Shown here: one piece after another, positions 51,285 through 59,886 of the stretch
Layout: each line of letters starts with the position of its first letter
Position numbering within the stretch: the stretch's first letter is position 1
Source of the DNA: Bacteroides ihuae
GTDB lineage: Bacteria; Bacteroidota; Bacteroidia; Bacteroidales; Bacteroidaceae
Length of the DNA: 64,000 nucleotides
Reading direction: 5' to 3'
NCBI RefSeq assembly: GCF_900104585.1
Contig: NZ_FNVX01000005.1
Coordinates: 806,001 to 870,000, forward strand
Made by a program: the position numbers and the translations under genes
Notes under the pieces: generated by a model
Told to the model about the DNA's origin: nothing
Database searches by the model: none
What the model saw: the letters and a program-made list of their open reading frames with translations, nothing else

Positions 51285-51357
51285 GCGAAAGTAGCTCAGT
51301 TGGTAGAGCACAACCTTGCCAAGGTTGGGGTCGCGGGTTCGAGTCCCGTCTTTCGCT
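51285..51357 (+). tRNA. tRNA-Gly (GCC), copy 2
   Basis: Identical over its 73 bases to the copy at 50980-51052. It ends the four-tRNA array. Confidence 0.95.
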
Positions 51358-51551
51358 CTTAATTAAAAGCTTTTTTCTTCATATGAATTTTCACCCGTTT
51401 TAGGGTGTATCTACAGCTAACTTCTAATTTTATTTTTAAAATATATTTTACCAGACATATTTTTGTCTAGTAGAATTTTGTATTTTCTAAAAAGGCATTA
51501 ACTTTACACAAATTCTTTACTGATGATTTTTTTATTGTTAACACAAATCTC

Positions 51552-52445
51552 ATGAAGGCTATAAACCGGGTTAAAAGCGTAACATTGATATGGTTATTTT
51601 GCCTTATATTGGCATCAGTTGCTATTGTGTTATTTATGAATAATGAAACAATTGTTTTCAGTACTCCCAACTGGATGATCGTTGTTTTTCTTTTTTTAAT
51701 CTCTGCTTTTTGCGAATACATTGACAGTTCTTTGGGTATGGGATACGGAACCACGCTCACCCCTTTGTTACTTACTTTTGGCGCTATAAGACAAGAAATA
51801 GTTCCGGTAATACTTCTCTCGGAACTGCTAACAGGTTTTTTTGCTGGTATTGAGCATCATCGACAAGGAAATGTTGATCTGTGGAAGAATAAAAATATAA
51901 AAACAGCTTTTCTTATTTTGACTGTTCCTTCTGTTGTTGGAGTTATGATTGCTACAGTTCTGAGTACTCAACTTAAAACAATTGGTCAGCACTATGCTAA
52001 TCTGTATATAGGAATAATGATTGTAGCAATAGGAATTTATCTCATATATAGCCATTATTTCCGAAAAGTAGTATTCAAATCTATTAGTAAACCCAGACTA
52101 TTGTTTTTGGGTACTATTGCTTCTTTCAATAAAGGATTATCAGGAGGAGGATACGGCCCTTTGATGACCGGAGGGCAATTAGCCGCAGGTGTTAAGGAGA
52201 AAGAGGCTATTGTGATAACTTCGTTATGTGAAGGTTTTACTTGTCTGACAGGGCTAATTGTCTTTTTTGTTTTAGGAGGGTCACTTAATTTATTTTATGT
52301 GGTTCCTCTTTGCATGGGGTCTATGTTGAGTGTGGTACCTGCTGCAAAAACCATAAAAATACTTCCTGAGGGAATTTTGAAAAAAACGATAGGTTGGGCT
52401 ACCCTCTTACTCGGATTATTAACCCTATGGAAGTTCCTATCTTAA
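51552..52445 (+). CDS. TauE/SafE-family sulfur-compound permease
   Basis: A 297-residue membrane protein with about eight hydrophobic segments and the family pattern SSLGMGYGTTLTPLLLTFG and SFNKGLSGGGYGPLMTGGQ. Members move sulfite, sulfoacetate or other sulfur anions. It starts a unit with cysD 11 bases downstream, so sulfate or sulfite movement is the natural inference. Confidence 0.88.
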   Translation: MKAINRVKSVTLIWLFCLILASVAIVLFMNNETIVFSTPNWMIVVFLFLISAFCEYIDSSLGMGYGTTLTPLLLTFGAIRQEIVPVILLSELLTGFFAGIEHHRQGNVDLWKNKNIKTAFLILTVPSVVGVMIATVLSTQLKTIGQHYANLYIGIMIVAIGIYLIYSHYFRKVVFKSISKPRLLFLGTIASFNKGLSGGGYGPLMTGGQLAAGVKEKEAIVITSLCEGFTCLTGLIVFFVLGGSLNLFYVVPLCMGSMLSVVPAAKTIKILPEGILKKTIGWATLLLGLLTLWKFLS

Positions 52446-52456
52446 ATTAAAAATAC

Positions 52457-53362
52457 ATGGATTTCAGAACAACACATTTAAAGCAACTTGAAGCAGAAGC
52501 TATTCATATTATCAGAGAGGTTGCTGCAGAATTTGACAATCCGGTGATGCTATATTCTATCGGGAAGGATTCATCGGTGATGCTACGATTGGCTCAGAAG
52601 GCCTTTTATCCGGACAAGATACCTTTTCCGCTGATGCATGTGGATACAAAGTGGAAGTTCAAAGAGATGATTGCTTTTCGTGAACAGGTATGCCGGGAAA
52701 TAGGCTTTGATTTGATTGTGTTTACTAATCCGGATGGATTGGCACAAAATATTAATCCGTTTGATCATGGTTCGGAGATGCATACGCGTATTATGAAGAC
52801 GGATGCGCTGAAGATGGCATTGAACAAATATCATTTTGATGCTGCATTTGGAGGAGCCAGAAGGGATGAAGAAAAATCAAGGGCAAAAGAACGTATTTTC
52901 AGTTTCAGAGATGAATTTCATCAATGGGACCCTAAGAATCAGCGTCCGGAATTATGGGATGTATATAATACACGAATAAAAAAAGGAGAGTCAATTCGTG
53001 TTTTTCCTTTATCTAACTGGACGGAACTGGATATCTGGCGATATATTCAATTGGAGAAAATTTCTATTGTTCCGTTATACTTTGCCAAAGAAAGACCTGT
53101 TGTAGAACGTAACGGTATGTTGATCATGGTGGACGATGATCGGATGAAACTGAAAGTAGAAGAAAAAATAGTCTATAAGAAAGTGCGTTTCCGTACATTG
53201 GGTTGCTATCCCCTTACAGGAGCTATTGAATCGGACGCTGAAACGATTGATGAGATTGTAAGAGAGATGCTTTTGGTCAACACATCCGAGAGACAGGGCA
53301 GGTTAATTGACTTTGACGGGAAAGCGAGTATGGAAGAGAAGAAACGAGAAGGTTATTTTTAA
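52457..53362 (+). CDS. cysD: Sulfate adenylyltransferase subunit 2
   Basis: A 301-residue subunit that forms APS from sulfate and ATP with CysN. The PP-loop is visible as [16 protein letters not shown], followed by [21 protein letters not shown] and the C-terminal [16 protein letters not shown]. No CysH or sulfite reductase gene is in the window, so the APS here may feed PAPS rather than sulfide. Confidence 0.97.
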   Translation: MDFRTTHLKQLEAEAIHIIREVAAEFDNPVMLYSIGKDSSVMLRLAQKAFYPDKIPFPLMHVDTKWKFKEMIAFREQVCREIGFDLIVFTNPDGLAQNINPFDHGSEMHTRIMKTDALKMALNKYHFDAAFGGARRDEEKSRAKERIFSFRDEFHQWDPKNQRPELWDVYNTRIKKGESIRVFPLSNWTELDIWRYIQLEKISIVPLYFAKERPVVERNGMLIMVDDDRMKLKVEEKIVYKKVRFRTLGCYPLTGAIESDAETIDEIVREMLLVNTSERQGRLIDFDGKASMEEKKREGYF

Positions 53363-53366
53363 AACT

Positions 53367-55292
53367 ATGGATAGAGACACGATGAACTATATAGTACGTG
53401 AACAAGAGTTGATTCATAATGATTTATCTACTTACCTGAAGCGTCACGAACAGAAAGAAATGTTACGTTTGTTGGTAGCGGGTAGTGTAGATGATGGAAA
53501 ATCTACTCTGATCGGTAGACTGTTGTACGATTCTCATTTAATTTATAAAGATCATTTGGAGGCTATTCAGCAGGACTCTAAAGTGTTTAATACAACAGAA
53601 GATGAAATAGATCTCTCTTTGTTGACCGATGGACTAAGGGCGGAGAGGGAGCAAGGAATTACCATTGATGTGGCGTATCGTTATTTCTCCACGGAGAAAA
53701 AAAGCTTTATTCTTTGTGATGCTCCCGGTCATGAACAATATACGCGCAATATGGCTACTGGTGCTTCGCATTGCGAAATGGCGTTAATACTCGTTGATGC
53801 GCAAAACGGGGTAAAGGCTCAAACCAGACGGCACAGTCTGATAGCCTCTATCATGGGCATACGTAATATTGTAGTAGTAGTTAATAAGATGGACTTAGTA
53901 AGCTACCGTGAATCTATTTTTGAATCTATCAGGCAAGGCTACTTGGCCTTTGCTAATAAACTGGATATTGATTCCATTCATTTTATTCCAATTTCAGCTC
54001 TTACCGGAGAAAATGTGGTTATTCCGAGTACTAAAATGAGCTGGTATATGGGGGGGCCGTTATTGAACTACTTGGAGAATGTACAGCCGGTTAATGATCG
54101 TAACTTGATGGATTTCCGTTTCCCTGTGCAGTACGTCATTCGTCCAAATGCTTTTTTTCGAGGATATGCCGGTAGCATCGCTTCTGGGATTATTCGTAAA
54201 GGAGATGAAGTGATTGTTTTACCATCACGTCAGAAAACCAGAATAAAAAGCATTGAAACTTTTGATGGTAATCTGGAGGAAGCATTTGCATCAACTCCGG
54301 TAGTACTTACCATGGAGAATGAAGTGGATATCTCTAGAGGAATGGTATTGACTAAACCAAATAACGTTCCAGTAGTAGGTAATGTGCTGGAAGCAATGTT
54401 GGTTTGGATGGATAATTTTCCTTTGCAAATAGGTGGAGAATATCTGTTGAAATGTAATATGCAGTGCATGCCCGTGAGAATTAAATCGGTACGTTATAAG
54501 TACAACATCAATGAGTTGACCCGGATCTCTTCGGAGAACTTGGCCTTGAATGATATAGGAAGGGTGGAGCTGGTGTTACAACGTCCACTCATTTACGATT
54601 CGTTCAGGAGAAATAAAGCGATGGGTGCTTTTATTTTGATAGATAGAAATAGCAATGCTACAAGTGGTGGAGGAGTGATTTTGGATCAAGTAGCAGAGAA
54701 GGTTCAGGAGAAGCGCTATCTTTCTGAAGAGAAAAGTACGGTGACGACAAAGCAACGGGAGGAGTTATTTGGGCACAAACCTGCTACTGTCTGGCTGACT
54801 GGGCTGAGTGGTTCCGGTAAATCTACCATTGCCCGGTTGCTCGAGCCAACACTATTGGAACGAGGTGTTCATGCTTGTGTGTTGGACGGTGATAACCTGC
54901 GTCACGGATTGAACTCAGACTTGGGCTTTTCACCAGAGGATCGCTCTGAAAACATCCGCAGAGTTGCCGAGATAGCTAAGTTAATGAATGATGCAGGGCT
55001 AGTAGTCATAGCAGCATTCATCTCACCGTATGAGAAGGATAGGGAAGAGGCATCTCGCATTATTGGTGACAGGATGATAGAAGTGTATGTGGATGCAGAT
55101 ATTCAAACTTGCATGCAACGAGATCCTAAGGGTTTGTATGCTAAATTTGCCGCTGGTAAGTTTAAAGGACTTACCGGTATTGATGCTCCTTATGAAGTTC
55201 CTCAAAATTCTGCACTAATATTATCAACGGATAAGGAATCGGTTGAAGAATCGTTGGGGAAAGTTTTGGAAATGGTGCTAGAAATGATCTGA
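53367..55292 (+). CDS. cysNC: CysN-CysC fusion: sulfate adenylyltransferase subunit 1 / APS kinase
   Basis: A 641-residue bifunctional protein. The start is set at 53367 (MDRDTMNYIV), four bases after the cysD stop; an in-frame codon at 53307 would overlap cysD. The GTPase half has AGSVDDGKST (about 37-46), DAPGHEQYTRNM and NKMD. The APS kinase half starts at about 465 with VWLTGLSGSGKSTIARLLE, then DGDNLRHGLNSDLGF and GIDAPYEVP. It drives APS synthesis by GTP hydrolysis and then makes PAPS. Its stop is 25 bases from the stop of the convergent lasso cyclase gene. Confidence 0.96.
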   Translation: MDRDTMNYIVREQELIHNDLSTYLKRHEQKEMLRLLVAGSVDDGKSTLIGRLLYDSHLIYKDHLEAIQQDSKVFNTTEDEIDLSLLTDGLRAEREQGITIDVAYRYFSTEKKSFILCDAPGHEQYTRNMATGASHCEMALILVDAQNGVKAQTRRHSLIASIMGIRNIVVVVNKMDLVSYRESIFESIRQGYLAFANKLDIDSIHFIPISALTGENVVIPSTKMSWYMGGPLLNYLENVQPVNDRNLMDFRFPVQYVIRPNAFFRGYAGSIASGIIRKGDEVIVLPSRQKTRIKSIETFDGNLEEAFASTPVVLTMENEVDISRGMVLTKPNNVPVVGNVLEAMLVWMDNFPLQIGGEYLLKCNMQCMPVRIKSVRYKYNINELTRISSENLALNDIGRVELVLQRPLIYDSFRRNKAMGAFILIDRNSNATSGGGVILDQVAEKVQEKRYLSEEKSTVTTKQREELFGHKPATVWLTGLSGSGKSTIARLLEPTLLERGVHACVLDGDNLRHGLNSDLGFSPEDRSENIRRVAEIAKLMNDAGLVVIAAFISPYEKDREEASRIIGDRMIEVYVDADIQTCMQRDPKGLYAKFAAGKFKGLTGIDAPYEVPQNSALILSTDKESVEESLGKVLEMVLEMI

Positions 55293-55317
55293 ATATAACT
55301 CAGTTGGACTTCAAATG

Positions 55318-57162
55318 TTATTTGGGTTTGTGAGTAAAGTATTTTTTGCATAAACTATTATATCGTAGATAAAACTTTAGGTATATAAAATCGTTGTTGA
55401 ATTTGACTCTATCGCTTAATTTATGTGTGTTTAAATCAACTCTTTCAATCGTTAATTTCTGAAACTCTTCTGAATTGAAAAATAATAGAAAGTCGTTATT
55501 AGTAAATAGTTCCAGATGCCTAGCCCATTGTTTCTTTATTTCTTGCTTGTGTCGTATGTTATTCTTCTGCAAAGCCCCTTCAAACTTATCTTTCCGGGTT
55601 CTAATTTCTTCAGGAAGAATTCCTTTTAATGACTCTCTATAAAGATATCTGGATATCTTTAATTCGTAGGTATACTGAACGGGGACTGTAAACCAAAACT
55701 CCAATAGTTTTTTGTCTAAAAGTGGATATTTATATTCAAATCCGTATTTCTCTGCAAAGAGAGCCCATGAGTCCATTCTGTCAGGGATATGATAGTTGTA
55801 AAGTAAATTTAGCATAAATCTAGTACGATTTCCCCAACCGTAAAATGATCCTTTCCAATTGAATAAAAATAGTTTCCAATGCCTGATTATAAAAGATTTC
55901 TCAAATAATTTGAATTCTGCTTTTATAGCATCTTTATTATTAAAAATAGAAGGTATGAGAAGCGGTACTATTTCCCCTTTCATTCTTCCAATGGTGTTTT
56001 TTATACCAAAATGTTTAATCCAACGATATAGAGCTGCAAGCTTAAAATGTAGAATAATATGGTTGAGCGATCCACGGTGACTTAATGAAACAAATTCATC
56101 TCCACCCCATCCACTGAAGAAAATTCGTATATTGTCTTTTCTCGCCTGTTTCATTGTCTGTTTCTCAATGTTCATATGTTCAAACTCCGGTTGGCATATC
56201 TCTTCAATCAAGCGATCTTCATCCCATGTATAGAACCTGACAAGTAGTTCTTTCTTTTTTGCGAAACTTTCGATCAGTTCTTTTTCATTAATGCCCCCCC
56301 CTACTAATCCAACAAAAACTTCGGGTGACCAGGAATAGCCAATCAAGCGTTCTTTGTCGCCAATATTATCTGCAAGTATAGCTGCTATTCCAGATGAATC
56401 GAGACCTCCACTTACATGAGTACCTATCATGCCGGGCTCCATTCTTCTTTTTGTTGCATTTATTAGATGTTGGCGAAGTTGAAAAACCGTTTCTTCTAGG
56501 GTGAGTTGCCGATTCTTCTTTATTCTTTCAGGAAACCAGTATTTTACATTTTTAATTTTTGAATTTGATATTGTCAGGCTATGTCCGGGAATTACTTTTA
56601 ATATATTCTGAAAGGTGGTCAAGCAATATTTTTGTTTCTTAAATTTAGGAAAACGACGAATCAAATATTCTATTGAAATGGAATTTGTACTTAGGTTAGA
56701 TTTAGCAATGCCAAACTCGTGCGAGGAAAAGATCAATTGTCTGTTTTGGATGATATAGCACAGAGGACGCACTCCAATATGATCACGAAAGAGAATGATC
56801 TTTTGCAACTTATGATCTATAATTACTACAGAAAAATCTCCATTGAATTTGTCAGCACATAAGTTACCCCATCTAGAATAAGCTTTAGCAAATGCTTCTT
56901 CCAAAGTAATAAAAGAAATATCTTTGTGCAATTCAGATATATTATAAACTCGGGCGTCACATATCACTGTAACGTGCTCATCATTGTAAATGCCCGCTTT
57001 GGGTGCTCTGTCTCTATTCCAACAATAACCTATAGCAAACTTGTTATGAATATCAATGCAGTCTTCAAAACCGTCCCATTTCACAGCGTTGCAAAGTGTA
57101 CGAATATCTTTAGTGTCTATTGAGTCGTCATTAAGACTTACAATACCAAATATGAAGCTCAT
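55318..57162 (-). CDS. Asparagine-synthetase-like macrolactam synthetase (lasso C protein)
   Basis: A 614-residue protein. The N-terminal glutaminase-like domain starts MSFIFGIVSLND: the catalytic Cys2 of AsnB is replaced by Ser, so it cannot use glutamine. The ATP-binding half has GTHVSGGLDSSGIAAIL (about 243-259) and FSGWGGDEFVS. This is the pattern of lasso-peptide cyclases and beta-lactam synthetases, which adenylate a side-chain carboxylate and close an amide with an amine. In lasso clusters this joins the core N-terminus to a Glu or Asp. It follows B2 by 18 bases. Confidence 0.85.
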   Translation of the reverse strand: MSFIFGIVSLNDDSIDTKDIRTLCNAVKWDGFEDCIDIHNKFAIGYCWNRDRAPKAGIYNDEHVTVICDARVYNISELHKDISFITLEEAFAKAYSRWGNLCADKFNGDFSVVIIDHKLQKIILFRDHIGVRPLCYIIQNRQLIFSSHEFGIAKSNLSTNSISIEYLIRRFPKFKKQKYCLTTFQNILKVIPGHSLTISNSKIKNVKYWFPERIKKNRQLTLEETVFQLRQHLINATKRRMEPGMIGTHVSGGLDSSGIAAILADNIGDKERLIGYSWSPEVFVGLVGGGINEKELIESFAKKKELLVRFYTWDEDRLIEEICQPEFEHMNIEKQTMKQARKDNIRIFFSGWGGDEFVSLSHRGSLNHIILHFKLAALYRWIKHFGIKNTIGRMKGEIVPLLIPSIFNNKDAIKAEFKLFEKSFIIRHWKLFLFNWKGSFYGWGNRTRFMLNLLYNYHIPDRMDSWALFAEKYGFEYKYPLLDKKLLEFWFTVPVQYTYELKISRYLYRESLKGILPEEIRTRKDKFEGALQKNNIRHKQEIKKQWARHLELFTNNDFLLFFNSEEFQKLTIERVDLNTHKLSDRVKFNNDFIYLKFYLRYNSLCKKYFTHKPK

Positions 57163-57180
57163 AACAATAGTTTCATTGAG

Positions 57181-57597
57181 TTAAAAATGATAGATTTCTT
57201 TATAATTCTCTTCCCCTTTGGGGGTAATATTGATATCTCCCACCATCAGCCATGCATGTGCTTCCATATTTGTCGAATTCTTGTATCGTAATCCAAGATG
57301 CATTACTGAAGCAATACCTCGACTTTGTAGCATCATTCGTGCTGCAAATGAATTGACTATACAGATGTTTTTCCAGAAGACTAATTTATTGGCTCTAAAT
57401 ATAGCCGTGCGGACATTTTTCAAAGTGCTGATATCTATACTATGATTTAATTGCTCAATGCTTTTGAATTGCCTAATACAAGTTTTAAACGGAAAAATGA
57501 AAAGAAGTATTTTTGAGTAAAGCAGAAACAACAGTGCTTCCATAAAAAGCGTTTTCTCTTTATATGATATTTCTATAAATCGATGGATAAGTTTCAT
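57181..57597 (-). CDS. Lasso-type B2 leader protease (transglutaminase-like)
   Basis: A 138-residue protein. The triad candidates are Cys79 (NICIVNSFAARMMLQSRG), His114 (EAHAWLMVG) and Asp121, the order and spacing of the McjB C-terminal protease domain. It would cut the leader from the precursor. Two hydrophobic stretches lie in the first 60 residues. Its ATG overlaps the B1 stop by 4 bases, so B1 and B2 act as the usual split pair. Confidence 0.85.
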   Translation of the reverse strand: MKLIHRFIEISYKEKTLFMEALLFLLYSKILLFIFPFKTCIRQFKSIEQLNHSIDISTLKNVRTAIFRANKLVFWKNICIVNSFAARMMLQSRGIASVMHLGLRYKNSTNMEAHAWLMVGDINITPKGEENYKEIYHF

Positions 57598-57857
57598 ATT
57601 TTTTTTATAATATCATACTTGATAGATTTGTCCAGAAAATCTTGCACTTCACTAATACATATATCTCTATTTACACTAAACTCTCCCAATAGAATTTCAA
57701 TAATTTCTTCGAAGCTGCATGGCGTTTCCAAGAGTTCCCAAATTCGTTTACCTACTGGGTTTAATCCATAATATTTGCCTTTATCTAAGTGCATCATTAC
57801 CTGATTATTGTCTAACTCGCCATCTATAATCTGCTGATTTCTATAGTACTTTTCCAT
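57594..57857 (-). CDS. PqqD-like RRE protein (lasso B1)
   Basis: An 87-residue protein with the winged-helix PqqD pattern: MMHLDKGKYYGLNPVGKRIWELLETPCSFEEIIEIL, then EVQDFLDKSIKYDIIKKI. In RiPP systems this fold (RRE) holds the leader peptide and presents it to the protease. It begins 10 bases after the sulfotransferase gene and overlaps B2 by 4. Confidence 0.88.
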   Translation of the reverse strand: MEKYYRNQQIIDGELDNNQVMMHLDKGKYYGLNPVGKRIWELLETPCSFEEIIEILLGEFSVNRDICISEVQDFLDKSIKYDIIKKI

Positions 57858-57867
57858 TGCATTTATT

Positions 57868-58728
57868 CTAAATTGTTAATATATCATTTTTATCAATATA
57901 GCCTAATTGTTTCATCGTTTCATAGCTACTGTCTACTATCTGATTAATTTGATTTTCTGAAAGGTAGTTACGATAATTTCCAATCGTACCTTTCCAGAAA
58001 AAGCTTTTGGCCTTCTGTGTTTTTTCTTTAAATCCTTGTTCATGTTCCATTTGCTGTAATAGTTTAAAGTCACTATTTATAATAGCGCGGTTCAGACGAT
58101 CTTCATTGTACTCAAGTTGCAGAAACTTAATAATAGAGCCGAATACTTCCAATGGTCTTTGCTGCATATCTTCGTATCTGACAGTATGTATTGGAATAGA
58201 ATTTTGTTCATTCCAACTTTTATAGTGATCTTGCCAAGAGAGTAGTATTTGCCTTAGTTGACCATTCCTTTTTCCGCCAATTGTCGCATTTCTATTTTGT
58301 ATAAGGTCTACCGTTTTACTGATTTCAGATGCATTATGATTAGCGTACGAAATGCATACATCCAATGGATTGCGAACAAAATAAACAGCTCCCATGGTAA
58401 CATCTGCGGGAAAAATAGGCTCTTTATTAGAATTTAGTGTATAGGCATCATGTGTTTTCTTGTAAAGCCAACCATCTATATTTTCTCTTTGCTTTGAGAG
58501 ATTTCGGTATATATCAGGACGATAAAGATCGACCTCTTCAGGCGTTAGTTCGAAAGAATTAAGCCCCGTCTCTTCTTCAAAATCGATGGCACTGCTTGCA
58601 ATGGGACTCTCTTCTATTTTATTGAGAGACAAAGGTTGCTGTGCATTGAAAATATAGTTGGCTAAAAACATTCGGAACCAAGTATTTCCTGATTTTGGAT
58701 ATGATACTAGCCAAACGATGTTCTTCAT
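57868..58728 (-). CDS. PAPS-dependent sulfotransferase
   Basis: A 286-residue protein. The 5'-phosphosulfate loop is YPKSGNTW (10-17), the likely catalytic His93 sits in KTHD, the 3'-phosphate site is VRNPLDVCIS (R119, S127), and FWKGTIGNYRNYL near the C-terminus matches the cofactor-closing KGxxG region. The family transfers sulfate from PAPS to hydroxyl groups. It overlaps the kinase gene by 4 bases, so it belongs to the lasso operon. The acceptor is not shown; Ser or Thr of the precursor is the attractive candidate. Confidence 0.9.
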   Translation of the reverse strand: MKNIVWLVSYPKSGNTWFRMFLANYIFNAQQPLSLNKIEESPIASSAIDFEEETGLNSFELTPEEVDLYRPDIYRNLSKQRENIDGWLYKKTHDAYTLNSNKEPIFPADVTMGAVYFVRNPLDVCISYANHNASEISKTVDLIQNRNATIGGKRNGQLRQILLSWQDHYKSWNEQNSIPIHTVRYEDMQQRPLEVFGSIIKFLQLEYNEDRLNRAIINSDFKLLQQMEHEQGFKEKTQKAKSFFWKGTIGNYRNYLSENQINQIVDSSYETMKQLGYIDKNDILTI

Positions 58729-59558
58729 GGAAGTAGTTGTTTGCGGATAAAATCCGTTGTTGAATATATATCGCTAATTTTAGGCCTGAATATTTGAATT
58801 ATATCTACACAGCCAGCCAGTTTTAATAGTTGTTGAAAATAGTTCTTCTCAGTTTGAGGCATACCTCGTAAATACATTTTCCGATAAATATTCTTTTTTA
58901 TCAATTTATATTTATCAATTCCTGTTGGTCTAATAACTTTATATGCCTCATCGTTGTGAGTGGAAAGAATAACTATTGTATCCAATTGTTTTTTCTCATT
59001 ACATATTGGCAAAAGAGGGACATAGAATTTATCTATGGAAGGCCTGATTTTTTTCTTGTTTTCATTTTCAATTTGAAGTGCTTGAAGGGTATCATCCCAT
59101 AATTTTACTTCTGTTCGTATAGGAATAATGATAGGGAATGAGTCAATAAAGCTTATTGGCGTGATATCGTCATTAATAAAATGTGCTCCATTTTGACAGA
59201 ATGCAGCAGTAATTGATGATTTTCCAACTCCAGAATGTCCACAAATAAGGATTCTTTTCCCTTGGCATTCAAAAGAACTACCGTGAAAAGGAATGATACC
59301 TCTTTGATGAAGAACAGCACCTAATACGGAGCCATTCAAAAAAAGTTGTACGGAATCTTGATCTGCATCTTTTTCCGGAAGTACCTGAATTTTAGATCCG
59401 CTTTGTACACGATATTGAGCCACGTGTTCAATTTGTATTATAAAATCTGCTTCGCTAATTTTTAGCCTTTGAGTAGTGTAATTTGGATCTATTGCATCAT
59501 CCGAGAACTTATTTACAATTTGAATGTCTACCAAATCTATAGGAAAATGTAGTCTCAT
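58725..59558 (-). CDS. HPr-kinase-like protein of the lasso cluster
   Basis: A 277-residue protein. PFHGSSFECQGKRILICGHSGVGKSSITAAF carries the HprK-type Walker A (107-115) preceded by His92. A pair of acidic residues follows in HFINDDITPIS. Homologues in lasso clusters such as paeninodin phosphorylate the C-terminal Ser of the precursor; the precursor here does end in Ser. It overlaps the sulfotransferase start by 4 bases. Confidence 0.85.
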   Translation of the reverse strand: MRLHFPIDLVDIQIVNKFSDDAIDPNYTTQRLKISEADFIIQIEHVAQYRVQSGSKIQVLPEKDADQDSVQLFLNGSVLGAVLHQRGIIPFHGSSFECQGKRILICGHSGVGKSSITAAFCQNGAHFINDDITPISFIDSFPIIIPIRTEVKLWDDTLQALQIENENKKKIRPSIDKFYVPLLPICNEKKQLDTIVILSTHNDEAYKVIRPTGIDKYKLIKKNIYRKMYLRGMPQTEKNYFQQLLKLAGCVDIIQIFRPKISDIYSTTDFIRKQLLP

Positions 59559-59592
59559 GTCTTCTTATTAAGTGATTTTTGCTCAAAAAATA

Positions 59593-59659
59593 GAGATGTA
59601 ATAATTATGATTTTTTTTAATCGAACTTTAATACAACTCTATTTTTTTGTTTACATCTC
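59593..59659 (-). terminator. Inverted repeat after the precursor gene (possible attenuator)
   Basis: Reverse strand GAGATGTAA (59659-59651) and TTACATCTC (59601-59593) form a 9-bp perfect stem, followed by TATTTTTTG. It lies between the precursor stop and the HprK-like ATG. The loop is long (49 bases, A/T rich), so the structure is weak, but it would reduce read-through into the enzymes, as is common after RiPP precursor genes. Confidence 0.45.
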
Positions 59660-59683
59660 AGTCTTGTAATTTGGGATGATGAT

Positions 59684-59809
59684 TTACGAGACGGGGCCAC
59701 CCGCAGTATTCTCTGTAGGATGAGAATCTCCTGATGTAGTGTTTTCCACATCCAAATCAATAATCTCGGGTGTTACCCACTCTTTTCTTGTTTCTAGTTC
59801 TTCATTCAT
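59684..59809 (-). CDS. Lasso-type RiPP precursor peptide
   Basis: A 41-residue peptide, started at the ATG 59809 because the longer frame adds an unlike basic tail. The leader MNEELETRKEWVTPEIIDLD resembles leaders of paeninodin-like precursors, with WVTPEI in the place of the usual YxxPxL. Thr24 or Thr25 provides the Thr two residues before the cut. The predicted core is SGDSHPTENTAGGPVS (ring Ser1-Glu8) or one residue shorter (ring Gly1-Glu7); Glu33 is the only acid in a suitable position. The tail lacks bulky residues. It ends in Ser, a likely kinase substrate. Found between the formyltransferase and the kinase genes. Confidence 0.75.
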   Translation of the reverse strand: MNEELETRKEWVTPEIIDLDVENTTSGDSHPTENTAGGPVS

Positions 59810-59886
59810 AACTTTAATTTTTAATTTGGGGTTTGAATTAATAAAAAAATATTTTAAGAGTCTCAATAATACGTATGAGCATATTT

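Noticed and set aside
53307..53366. Longer CysN start inside cysD
   Set aside because: The extra 20 residues are unlike CysN and overlap cysD by 56 bases; the ATG at 53367 fits.
59810..59866. Longer precursor start at 59866
   Set aside because: The added tail (basic, hydrophobic) is not leader-like, and the 41-residue form matches known lasso leaders.
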